DNA of 64,000 nt from Meghimatium bilineatum (Eukaryota > Mollusca > Gastropoda > Stylommatophora > Philomycidae), in NCBI GenBank assembly GCA_034231615.1, contig CM067316.1:29441714-29505713 (forward strand), read 5' to 3'. The notes beneath the pieces were generated by a model. That model saw only the letters and a program-made list of their open reading frames with translations. It did not search any database and was not told the origin of the DNA. Positions 34,121 through 47,119 of the stretch are shown in pieces. The position numbers and the translations under genes were made by a program. Position 1 is the first letter of the stretch; the number at the start of each line of letters is the position of its first letter.

Positions 34121-37081
34121 TTGCTGTTTAGTACGTCAAAACTCAGTGTTCTATGACATATTACTCACAAATTGGGTGTTCTGCAGCTTACTACACCAGA
34201 AATTGCAGTCTGGACACACGAATTGGGTGTATTCCAGTTTAGTACGCCAAAACTCGTTGTATTCTGGCATATTACTCACAAATTCATTGTACTGAAGCTT
34301 ACTACACTTGAATTGAGTGTATTCTGGCCTGTTACAGATGACTTCGTTGTTTTGCAGCTTAATAACTAAGAACACTTGCGAATTATACACAAATTAGGTC
34401 TCTTGCTGTTTAGTACGTCAAAACTCAGTGTTCTATGACATATTACTCACAAATTGGGTGTACTGAAGCTTACTACATTTGAATTGAGTGTATTCTGGCC
34501 TGTTACACATGACTTCGTTGTTTTGCAGCTTAATAAGAACACGCGAATTATACACAAATTAGGTCTCTTGCTGTTTAGTACGTCAAAACTCAGTGTTCTA
34601 TGGCATATTACTCACAAATTGGGTGTACTGCAGCTTACTACACCAGAAATTGCATACGAATTTGGTGTATTCTAGCTAACTACGTTAGAACTCGGTGTAT
34701 TCTGGCATATTACTCACAAGTTCATTGTTCTGAAACTTACTACACTTGAATTGAGTCTATTCTGGCCTATTATACATCATTTCGTAGTAATGCAGCATAA
34801 TACGTCAGAATACTGTCGTATTACACACAAATTAGGTCCTGCTGTTTAGTACGTCAAAACTCAGTGTTTTGTGGCATATTACTCACAAATTGGGTGTACT
34901 GAAGCTTACTACACTTGAATTGAGTGTATTCTGACTTGTTACACATGACTGTTGTTTTGCAGCTTAATAGCTAAGAACACTGGCTAATTATAAACAAATT
35001 AGGTCACTTGCTGTTTAGTACGTCAAAACTCAGTGTTCTATGGCATATTACTCACAAATTGGGTGTTCTGCAGCTTACTACACCAGAAATTGCAGTCTGG
35101 ACACACGAATTGGGTGTATTCCAGTTTAGTACGCCAAAACTCGTTGTATTCTGGCATATTACTCACAAATTCATTGTACTGAAGCTTGCTACACTAGAAT
35201 TGAGTGTATTCTGGCCTGTTACAGATGACTTCGTTGTTTTGCAGCTTAATAACTAAGAACACTGGCGAATTATACACAAATTAGGTCTCTTGCTGTTTAG
35301 TACGTCAAAACTCAGTGTTCTATGGCATATTACTGACAAATTGGGTGTACTGCAGCTTACTACACCAGAAATTGCAGTCTGGACACACGAATTTGGTGTA
35401 TTCTAGCTTACTACGTTAGAACTCGGTGTATTCTGGCATATTACTCACAAGTTCATTGTTCTGAAACTTACTACACTTGAATTGAGTCTATTCTGGCATA
35501 TTATACATCATTTCGTAGTAATGCAGCATAATACGTCAGAATACTGTCGTATTACACACAAATTAGGTCCTGCTGTTTAGTACGTCAAAACTCAGTGTTT
35601 TGTGGCATATTACTCACAAATTGAGTGTACTGAAGCTTACTACACTTGAATTGAGTGTATTCTGACTTGTTACACATGACTGTTGTTTTGCAGCTTAATA
35701 ACTAAGAACACTGGCGAATTATACACAAATTAGTTCTCTTGCTGTTTACTACGTCAAAACTCAGTGTTCTATGGCATATTACTCACAAATTGGGTGTACT
35801 GCAGCTTACTACACCAGAAATTGCAGTCTGGACACACGAATTTGGTGTATTCTAGCTTACTACGTTAGAACTCGGTGTATTCTGGCATATTACTCACAAG
35901 TTCATTGTTCTGAAACTTACTACACTTGAATTGAGTCTATTCTGGCCTATTATACATCATTTCGTAGTAATGCAGCATAATACGTCAGAATACTGTCGTA
36001 TTACACACAAATTAGGTCCTGCTGTTTAGTACGTCAAAACTCAGTGTTTTGTGGCATATTACTCACAAATTGAGTGTACTGAAGCTTACTACACTTGAAT
36101 TGAGTGTATTCTGACTTGTTACACATGACTGTTGTTTTGCAGCTTAATAACTAAGAACACTGGCGAATTATACACAAATTAGTTCTCTTGCTGTTTACTA
36201 CGTCAAAACTCAGTGTTCTATGGCATATTACTCACAAATTGGGTGTACTGCAGCTTACTACACCAGAAATTGCAGTCTGGACACACGAATTTGGTGTATT
36301 CTAGCTTACTACGTTAGAACTCGGTGTATTCTGGCATATTACTCACAAGTTCATTGTTCTGAAGCTTACTACACTTGAATTGAGTCTATTCTGGCCTATT
36401 ATACATCATTTCGTAGTAATGCAGCATAATACGTCAGAACAATGTCGTATTACACACAAATTAGGTCTTGCTGTTTAGTACGTCAAAACTCAGTGTTTTG
36501 TGGCATATTACTCACAAATTGGGTGTACTGAAGCTTACTACATTTGAATTGAGTGTATTCTGGCCTGTTACACATGACTTCGTTGTTTTACAGCTTAATA
36601 AGAACACTGGCGAATTATACACAAATTAGGTCTCTTGCTGTTTAGTACGTCAAAACTCAGTGTTCTATGGCATATTACTCACAAATGGAGTGTACTGCAG
36701 CTTACTACACCAGAAATTGCAGTCTGGACACACGAATTTGGTGCATTCTAGCTTACTACGTTAGAACTCGGTGTATTCTGGCATATTACTCACAAGTTCA
36801 TTGTTCTGAAGCTTACTACACTTGAATTGAGTCTATTCTGGCATATTATACATCATTTCGAAGTAATGCAGCATAATACGTCAGAATACTGTCGTATTAC
36901 ACACAAATTAGGTCTTGCTGTTTAGTACGTCAAAACTCAGTGTTTTGTGGCATATTACTCACAAATTGGGTGTACTGAAGCTTACTACATTTGAATTGAG
37001 TGTATTCTGGCCTGTTACACATGACTTCGTTGTTTTGCAGCTTAATAAGAACACTGGCGAATTATACACAAATTAGGTCTC
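34121..37081 (+). repeat. 2,961-bp unit, second copy of the tandem pair
   Basis: Module starts: A-t with B-type head 34121, B of 165 bp 34403, C4 34568, A-a 35008, C5 35290, C5 35739, C2 with CAGAACAATG 36188, C3 36635. The first six modules match 31154-33220 at an offset of 2,967. The last two match 20814 and 21261 at an offset of 15,374. The unit is therefore a junction between two different duplication histories. Confidence 0.92.
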
Positions 37082-39805
37082 TTGCTGTTTAGTACGTCAA
37101 AACTCAGTGTTCTATGGCATATTACTCACAAATTGGGTGTACTGCAGCTTACTACACCAGAAATTGCAGTCTGGACACACGAATTGGGTGTATTCCAGTT
37201 TAGTACGCCAAAACTCGTTGTATTCTGGCATATTACTCACAAATTCATTGTACTGAAGCTTACTACACTAGAAATGAATGTATTCGGGCCTGTTACAGAT
37301 GACTTCGTTGTTTTGCAGCTTAATAACTAAGAACACTGGCGAATTATACACAAATTAGGTCTCTTGCTGTTTAGTACGTCAAAATGCATTGTTCTATTGC
37401 ATATTACTCACAAATTGGGTGTACTGCAGCTTACTACACCAGAAATTGCAGTCTGGACACACGAATTTGGTGTATTCTAGCTTACTACGTTAGAACTCGG
37501 TGTATTCTGGCATATTATTCACAAGTTCATTGTTCTGAAACTTACTACACTTGAATTGAGTCTATTCTGGCCTATTATACATCATTTCGTAGTAATGCAG
37601 CATAATACGTCAGAATACTGTCGTATTACACACAAATTAGGTCCTGCTGTTTAGTACGTCAAAACTCAGTGTTTTGTGGCATATTACTCACAAATTGGGT
37701 GTACTGAAGCTTACTACACTTGAATTGAGTGTATTCTGACTTGTTACACATGACTGTTGTTTTGCAGCTTAATAGCTAAGAACACTGGCTAATTATACAC
37801 AAATTAGGTCACTTGCTGTTTAGTACGTCAAAACTCAGTGTTCTATGGCATATTACTCACAAATTGGGTGTTCTGCAGCTTACTACACCAGAAATTGCAG
37901 TCTGGACACACGAATTGGGTGTATTCCAGTTTAGTACGCCAAAACTCGTTGTATTCTGGCATATTACTCACAAATTCATTGTACTGAAGCTTGCTACACT
38001 AGAATTGAGTGTATTCTGGCCTGTTACAGATGACTTCGTTGTTTTGCAGCTTAATAACTAAGAACACTGGCGAATTATACACAAATTAGGTCTCTTGCTG
38101 TTTAGTACGTCAAAACTCAGTGCTCTATGGCATATTACTGACAAATTGGGTGTACTGCAGCTTACTACACCAGAAATTGCAGTCTGGACACACGAATTTG
38201 GTGTATTCTAGCTTACTACGTTAGAACTCGGTGTATTCTGGTAGTAATGCAGCATAATACGTCAGAATACTGTCGTATTACACAAATTAGGTCCTGCTGT
38301 TTAGTACGTCAAAACTCAGTGTTTTGTGGCATATTACTCACAAATTGAGTGTACTGAAGCTTACTACACTTGAATTGAGTGTATTCTGACTTGTTACACA
38401 TGACTGTTGTTTTGCAGCTTAATAACTAAGAACACTGGCGAATTATACACAAATTAGTTCTCTTGCTGTTTACTACGTCAATACTCAGTGTTCTATGGCA
38501 TATTACTCACAAATTGGGTGTACTGCAGCATACTACACCAGAAATTGCAGTCTGGACACACGAATTTGGTGTATTCTAGCTTACTACGTTAGAACTCGGT
38601 GTATTCTGGCATATTACTCACAAGTTCATTGTTCTGAAGCTTACTACACTTGAATTGAGTCTATTCTGGCCTATTATACATCATTTCGTAGTAATGCAGC
38701 ATAATACGTCAGAATACTGTCGTATTACACACAAATTAGGTCCTGCTGTTTAGTACGTCAAAACTCAGTGTTTTGTGGCATATTACTCACAAATTGGGTG
38801 TACTGCAGCTTACTACACTTGAATTGAGTGTATTCTGACTTGTTACACATGACTGTTGTTTTGCAGCTTAATAACTAAGAACACTGGCGAATTATACACA
38901 AATTAGTTCTCTTGCTGTTTAGTACGTCAAAACTCAGTGTTCTATGGCATATTACTCACAAATTGGGTGTACTGCAGCTTACTACACCAGAAATTGCAGT
39001 CTGGACACACGAATTTGGTGTATTCTAGCTTACTACGTTAGAACTCGGTGTATTCTGGCATATTACTCACAAGTTCATTGTTCTGAAGCTTACTACACTT
39101 GAATTGAGTCTATTCTGGCCTATTATACATCATTTCGTAGTAATGCAGCATAATACGTCAGAATAATGTCGTATTACACACAAATTAGGTCTTGCTGTTT
39201 AGTACGTCAAAACTCAGTGTTTTGTGGCATATTACTCACAAATTGGGTGTACTGAAGCTTACTACATTTGAATTGAGTGTATTCTGGCCTGTTACACATG
39301 ACTTCGTTGTTTTGCAGCTTAATAAGAACACTGGCGAATTATACACAAATTAGGTCTCTTGCTGTTTAGTACGTCAAAACTCAGTGTTCTATGGCATATT
39401 ACTCACAAATGGAGTGTACTGCAGCTTACTACACCAGAAATTGCAGTCTGGACACACGAATTTGGTGCATTCTAGCTTACTACGTTAGAACTCGGTGTAT
39501 TCTGGCATATTACTCACAAGTTCATTGTTCTGAAGCTTACTACACTTGAATTGAGTCTATTCTGGCATATTATACATCATTTCGAAGTAATGCAGCATAA
39601 TACGTCAGAATACTGTCGTATTACACACAAATTAGGTCTTGCTGTTTAGTACGTCAAAACTCAGTGTTTTGTGGCATATTACTCACAAATTGGGTGTACT
39701 GAAGCTTACTACATTTGAATTGAGTGTATTCTGGCCTGTTACACATGACTTCGTTGTTTTGCAGCTTAATAAGAACACTGGCGAATTATACACAAATTAG
39801 GTCTC
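37082..39805 (+). repeat. Module block matching 21708-24433, one C module shorter
   Basis: Module starts: A-m variant (GAAATGAATG) 37082, TGCATTG-headed C 37364, A-a 37813, 79-bp-deleted C 38095, C (GTCAATACTC) 38463, C2 38912, C3 39359. Relative to the upstream copy, one 449-bp C is missing because modules 23538 and 23987 correspond to the single module 38912. The offset therefore falls from 15,374 to 14,925. Confidence 0.91.
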
Positions 39806-42653
39806 TTGCTGTTTAGTACGTCAAAACTCAGTGTTCTATGGCATATTACTCACAAATTGGGTGTACTGCAGCTTACTACACCAGAAATTGCAGTCTGGAC
39901 ACACGAATTGGGTGTATTCCAGTTTAGTACGCCAAAACTCGTTGTATTCTGGCATATTACTCACAAATTCATTGTACTGAAGCTTACTACACTAGAAATG
40001 AGTGTATTCTGGCCTGTTACAGATGACTTCGTTGTTTTGCAGCTTAATAACTAAGAACACTGGCGAATTATACACAAATTAGGTCTCTTGCTGTTTAGTA
40101 CGTCAAAATGCATTGTTCTATTGCATATTACTCACAAATTGGGTGTACTGCAGCTTACTACATTTGAATTGAGTGTATTCTGGCCTGTTACACATGACTT
40201 CGTTGTTTTGCAGCTTAATAAGAACACTGGCGAATTATACACAAATTAGGTCTCTTGCTGTTTAGTACGTCAAAACTCAGTGTTCTATGGCATATTACTC
40301 ACAAATTGGGTGTACTGCAGCTTACTACACCAGAAATTGCAGTCTGGACACACGAATTTGGTGTATTCTAGCTTACTACGTTAGAACTCGGTGTATTCTG
40401 GCATATTACTCACAAGTTCATTGTTCTGAAGCTTACTACACTTGAATTGAGTTTATTCTGGCCTATTATACATCATTTCGTAGTAATGCAGCACAATACG
40501 TCAGAATACTGTCGTATTACACACAAATTAGGTCTTGCTGTTTAGTACGTCAAAACTCAGTGTTTTGTGGCATATTACTCACAAATTGGGTGTTCTGAAG
40601 CTTACTTCACTTGAATTGAGTGTATTCTGACTTGTTACACATGACTGTTGTTTTGCAGCTTAATAACTAAGAACACTGGCGAATTATACACAAATTAGGT
40701 CTCTTGCTGTTTAGTACGTCAAAACTCAGTGTTCTATGGCATATTACTCACAAATTGGGTGTACTGCAGCTTACTACACCAGAAATTGCAGTCTGGACAC
40801 ACGAATTTGGTGTATTCTAGCTTACTACGTTAGAACTCGGTGTATTCTGGCATATTACTCACAAGTTCATTGTTCTGAAGCTTACTACACTTGAATTGAG
40901 TCTATTCTGGCCTATTATACATCATTTCGTAGTAATGCAGCATAATACGTCAGAATAATGTCGTATTACACACAAATTAGGTCTTGCTGTTTAGTACGTC
41001 AAAACTCAGTGTTTTGTGGCATATTACTCACAAATTGGGTGTACTGAAGCTTACTACATTTGAATTGAGTGTATTCTGGCCTGTTACACATGACTTCGTT
41101 GTTTTGCAGCTTAATAAGAACACTGGCGAATTATACACAAATTAGGTCTCTTGCTGTTTAGTACGTCAAAACTCAGTGTTCTATGGCATATTACTCACAA
41201 ATGGAGTGTACTGCAGCTTACTACACCAGAAATTGCAGTCTGGACACACGAATTTGGTGCATTCTAGCTTACTACGTTAGAACTCGGTGTATTCTGGCAT
41301 ATTACTCACAAGTTCATTGTTCTGAAGCTTACTACACTTGAATTGAGTCTATTCTGGCATATTATACATCATTTCGAAGTAATGCAGCATAATACGTCAG
41401 AATACTGTCGTATTACACACAAATTAGGTCTTGCTGTTTAGTACGTCAAAACTCAGTGTTTTGTGGCATATTACTCACAAATTGGGTGTACTGAAGCTTA
41501 CTACATTTGAATTGAGTGTATTCTGGCCTGTTACACATGACTTCGTTGTTTTGCAGCTTAATAAGAACACTGGCGAATTATACACAAATTAGGTCTCTTG
41601 CTGTTTAGTACGTCAAAACTCAGTGTTCTATGGCATATTACTCACAAATTGGGTGTACTGCAGCTTACTACACCAGAAATTGCAGTCTGGACACACGAAT
41701 TTGGTGTATTCTAGCTTACTACGTTAGAACTCGGTGTATTCTGGCATATTACTCACAAGTTCATTGTTCTGAAGCTTACTACACTTGAATTGAGTTTATT
41801 CTGGCCTATTATACATCATTTCGTAGTAATGCAGCACAATACGTCAGAATACTGTCGTATTACACACAAATTAGGTCTTGCTGTTTAGTACGTCAAAACT
41901 CAGTGTTTTGTGGCATATTACTCACAAATTGGGTGTTCTGAAGCTTACTTCACTTGAATTGAGTGTATTCTGACTTGTTACACATGACTGTTGTTTTGCA
42001 GCTTAATAACTAAGAACACTTGCGAATTATACACAAATTAGGTCTCTTGCTGTTTAGTACGTCAAAACTCAGTGTTCTATGACATATTACTCACAAATTG
42101 GGTGTACTGAAGCTTACTACATTTGAATTGAGTGTATTCTGGCCTGTTACACATGACTTCGTTGTTTTGCAGCTTAATAAGAACACTGGCGAATTATACA
42201 CAAATTAGGTCTCTTGCTGTTTAGTACGTCAAAACTCAGTGTTCTATGGCATATTACTCACAAATTGGGTGTACTGCAGCTTACTACACCAGAAATTGCA
42301 TACGAATTTGGTGTATTCTAGCTAACTACGTTAGAACTCGGTGTATTCTGGCATATTACTCACAAGTTCATTGTTCTGAAACTTACTACACTTGAATTGA
42401 GTCTATTCTGGCCTATTATACATCATTTCGTAGTAATGCAGCATAATACGTCAGAATACTGTCGTATTACACACAAATTAGGTCCTGCTGTTTAGTACGT
42501 CAAAACTCAGTGTTTTGTGGCATATTACTCACAAATTGGGTGTACTGAAGCTTACTACACTTGAATTGAGTGTATTCTGACTTGTTACACATGACTGTTG
42601 TTTTGCAGCTTAATAGCTAAGAACACTGGCTAATTATAAACAAATTAGGTCAC
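39806..42653 (+). repeat. 2,848-bp HOR unit, second copy
   Basis: Module starts: A-m 39806, B with TGCATTG head 40088, C1 40255, C2 40704, C3 41151, C1 41598, B 42047, C4 42214. Each lies exactly 12,680 bp from its counterpart at 27126-29973. The similarity continues through A-a 42654 and the 2-bp-deleted C at 42936 until GAGTTTATTC replaces GAGTCTATTC near 43130. Confidence 0.93.
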
Positions 42654-44885
42654 TTGCTGTTTAGTACGTCAAAACTCAGTGTTCTATGGCATATTACTCA
42701 CAAATTGGGTGTTCTGCAGCTTACTACACCAGAAATTGCAGTCTGGACACACGAATTGGGTGTATTCCAGTTTAGTACGCCAAAACTCGTTGTATTCTGG
42801 CATATTACTCACAAATTCATTGTACTGAAGCTTGCTACACTAGAATTGAGTGTATTCTGGCCTGTTACAGATGACTTCGTTGTTTTGCAGCTTAATAACT
42901 AAGAACACTGGCGAATTATACACAAATTAGGTCTCTTGCTGTTTAGTACGTCAAAACTCAGTGTTCTATGGCATATTACTGACAAATTGGGTGTACTGCA
43001 GCTTACTACACCAGAAATTGCAGTCTGGACACGAATTTGGTGTATTCTAGCTTACTACGTTAGAACTCGGTGTATTCTGGCATATTACTCACAAGTTCAT
43101 TGTTCTGAAGCTTACTACACTTGAATTGAGTTTATTCTGGCCTATTATGCATCATTTCGTAGTAATGCAGCACAATACGTCAGAATACTGTCGTATTACA
43201 CACAAATTAGGTCTTGCTGTTTAGTACGTCAAAACTCAGTGTTTTGTGGCATATTACTCACAAATTGGGTGTTCTGAAGCTTACTTCACTTGAATTGAGT
43301 GTATTCTGACTTGTTACACATGACTGTTGTTTTGCAGCTTAATAACTAAGAACACTGGCGAATTATACACAAATTAGGTCTCTTGCTGTTTAGTACGTCA
43401 AAACTCAGTGTTCTATGGCATATTACTCACAAATTGGGTGTACTGCAGCTTACTACACCAGAAATTGCAGTCTGGACACACGAATTTGGTGTATTCTAGC
43501 TTACTACGTTAGAACTCGGTGTATTCTGGCATATTACTCACAAGTTCATTGTTCTGAAGCTTACTACACTTGAATTGAGTCTATTCTGGCCTATTATACA
43601 TCATTTCGTAGTAATGCAGCATAATACGTCAGAATAATGTCGTATTACACACAAATTAGGTCTTGCTGTTTAGTACGTCAAAACTCAGTGTTTTGTGGCA
43701 TATTACTCACAAATTGGGTGTACTGAAGCTTACTACATTTGAATTGAGTGTATTCTGGCCTGTTACACATGACTTCGTTGTTTTGCAGCTTAATAAGAAC
43801 ACTGGCGAATTATACACAAATTAGGTCTCTTGCTGTTTAGTACGTCAAAACTCAGTGTTCTATGGCATATTACTCACAAATTGGGTGTACTGCAGCTTAC
43901 TACACCAGAAATTGCAGTCTGGACACACGAATTTGGTGTATTCTAGCTTACTACGTTAGAACTCGGTGTATTCTGGCATATTACTCACAAGTTCATTGTT
44001 CTGAAGCTTACTACACTTGAATTGAGTTTATTCTGGCCTATTATACATCATTTCGTAGTAATGCAGCACAATACGTCAGAATACTGTCGTATTACACACA
44101 AATTAGGTCTTGCTGTTTAGTACGTCAAAACTCAGTGTTTTGTGGCATATTACTCACAAATTGGGTGTTCTGAAGCTTACTTCACTTGAATTGAGTGTAT
44201 TCTGACTTGTTACACATGACTGTTGTTTTGCAGCTTAATAACTAAGAACACTTGCGAATTATACACAAATTAGGTCTCTTGCTGTTTAGTACGTCAAAAC
44301 TCAGTGTTCTATGACATATTACTCACAAATTGGGTGTACTGAAGCTTACTACATTTGAATTGAGTGTATTCTGGCCTGTTACACATGACTTCGTTGTTTT
44401 GCAGCTTAATAAGAACACTGGCGAATTATACACAAATTAGGTCTCTTGCTGTTTAGTACGTCAAAACTCAGTGTTCTATGGCATATTACTCACAAATTGG
44501 GTGTACTGCAGCTTACTACACCAGAAATTGCATACGAATTTGGTGTATTCTAGCTAACTACGTTAGAACTCGGTGTATTCTGGCATATTACTCACAAGTT
44601 CATTGTTCTGAAACTTACTACACTTGAATTGAGTCTATTCTGGCCTATTATACATCATTTCGTAGTAATGCAGCATAATACGTCAGAATACTGTCGTATT
44701 ACACACAAATTAGGTCCTGCTGTTTAGTACGTCAAAACTCAGTGTTTTGTGGCATATTACTCACAAATTGGGTGTACTGAAGCTTACTACACTTGAATTG
44801 AGTGTATTCTGACTTGTTACACATGACTGTTGTTTTGCAGCTTAATAGCTAAGAACACTGGCTAATTATAAACAAATTAGGTCAC
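42654..44885 (+). repeat. HOR unit of 2,232 bp (copy 1)
   Basis: Module starts: A-a 42654, C1 with 2-bp CA deletion and ATTATGCATC 42936, C2 43383, C1 43830, B 44279, C4 44446. The lengths are 282+447+447+449+167+440=2,232. Two markers, the CA loss and ATTATGCATC, are shared with the unit at 49352. Confidence 0.94.
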
Positions 44886-47119
44886 TTGCTGTTTAGTACG
44901 TCAAAACTCAGTGTTCTATGGCATATTACTCACAAATTGGGTGTTCTGCAGCTTACTACACCAGAAATTGCAGTCTGGACACACGAATTGGGTGTATTCC
45001 AGTTTAGTACGCCAAAACTCGTTGTATTCTGGCATATTACTCACAAATTCATTGTACTGAAGCTTGCTACACTAGAATTGAGTGTATTCTGGCCTGTTAC
45101 AGATGACTTCGTTGTTTTGCAGCTTAATAACTAAGAACACTGGCGAATTATACACAAATTAGGTCTCTTGCTGTTTAGTACGTCAAAACTCAGTGTTCTA
45201 TGGCATATTACTGACAAATTGGGTGTACTGCAGCTTACTACACCAGAAATTGCAGTCTGGACACACGAATTTGGTGTATTCTAGCTTACTACGTTAGAAC
45301 TCGGTGTATTCTGGCATATTACTCACAAGTTCATTGTTCTGAAGCTTACTACACTTGAATTGAGTTTATTCTGGCCTATTATGCATCATTTCGTAGTAAT
45401 GCAGCACAATACGTCAGAATACTGTCGTATTACACACAAATTAGGTCTTGCTGTTTAGTACGTCAAAACTCAGTGTTTTGTGGCATATTACTCACAAATT
45501 GGGTGTTCTGAAGCTTACTTCACTTGAATTGAGTGTATTCTGACTTGTTACACATGACTGTTGTTTTGCAGCTTAATAACTAAGAACACTGGCGAATTAT
45601 ACACAAATTAGGTCTCTTGCTGTTTAGTACGTCAAAACTCAGTGTTCTATGGCATATTACTCACAAATTGGGTGTACTGCAGCTTACTACACCAGAAATT
45701 GCAGTCTGGACACACGAATTTGGTGTATTCTAGCTTACTACGTTAGAACTCGGTGTATTCTGGCATATTACTCACAAGTTCATTGTTCTGAAGCTTACTA
45801 CACTTGAATTGAGTCTATTCTGGCCTATTATACATCATTTCGTAGTAATGCAGCATAATACGTCAGAATAATGTCGTATTACACACAAATTAGGTCTTGC
45901 TGTTTAGTACGTCAAAACTCAGTGTTTTGTGGCATATTACTCACAAATTGGGTGTACTGAAGCTTACTACATTTGAATTGAGTGTATTCTGGCCTGTTAC
46001 ACATGACTTCGTTGTTTTGCAGCTTAATAAGAACACTGGCGAATTATACACAAATTAGGTCTCTTGCTGTTTAGTACGTCAAAACTCAGTGTTCTATGGC
46101 ATATTACTCACAAATTGGGTGTACTGCAGCTTACTACACCAGAAATTGCAGTCTGGACACACGAATTTGGTGTATTCTAGCTTACTACGTTAGAACTCGG
46201 TGTATTCTGGCATATTACTCACAAGTTCATTGTTCTGAAGCTTACTACACTTGAATTGAGTTTATTCTGGCCTATTATACATCATTTCGTAGTAATGCAG
46301 CACAATACGTCAGAATACTGTCGTATTACACACAAATTAGGTCTTGCTGTTTAGTACGTCAAAACTCAGTGTTTTGTGGCATATTACTCACAAATTGGGT
46401 GTTCTGAAGCTTACTTCACTTGAATTGAGTGTATTCTGACTTGTTACACATGACTGTTGTTTTGCAGCTTAATAACTAAGAACACTTGCGAATTATACAC
46501 AAATTAGGTCTCTTGCTGTTTAGTACGTCAAAACTCAGTGTTCTATGACATATTACTCACAAATTGGGTGTACTGAAGCTTACTACATTTGAATTGAGTG
46601 TATTCTGGCCTGTTACACATGACTTCGTTGTTTTGCAGCTTAATAAGAACACTGGCGAATTATACACAAATTAGGTCTCTTGCTGTTTAGTACGTCAAAA
46701 CTCAGTGTTCTATGGCATATTACTCACAAATTGGGTGTACTGCAGCTTACTACACCAGAAATTGCATACGAATTTGGTGTATTCTAGCTAACTACGTTAG
46801 AACTCGGTGTATTCTGGCATATTACTCACAAGTTCATTGTTCTGAAACTTACTACACTTGAATTGAGTCTATTCTGGCCTATTATACATCATTTCGTAGT
46901 AATGCAGCATAATACGTCAGAATACTGTCGTATTACACACAAATTAGGTCCTGCTGTTTAGTACGTCAAAACTCAGTGTTTTGTGGCATATTACTCACAA
47001 ATTGGGTGTACTGAAGCTTACTACACTTGAATTGAGTGTATTCTGACTTGTTACACATGACTGTTGTTTTGCAGCTTAATAGCTAAGAACACTGGCTAAT
47101 TATAAACAAATTAGGTCAC
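44886..47119 (+). repeat. HOR unit of 2,234 bp (copy 2)
   Basis: Module starts: A-a 44886, C1 45168, C2 45617, C1 46064, B 46513, C4 46680. It has ATTATGCATC in the first C but keeps the full CACACG tract, so it is 2 bp longer than copies 1 and 4. Confidence 0.94.
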
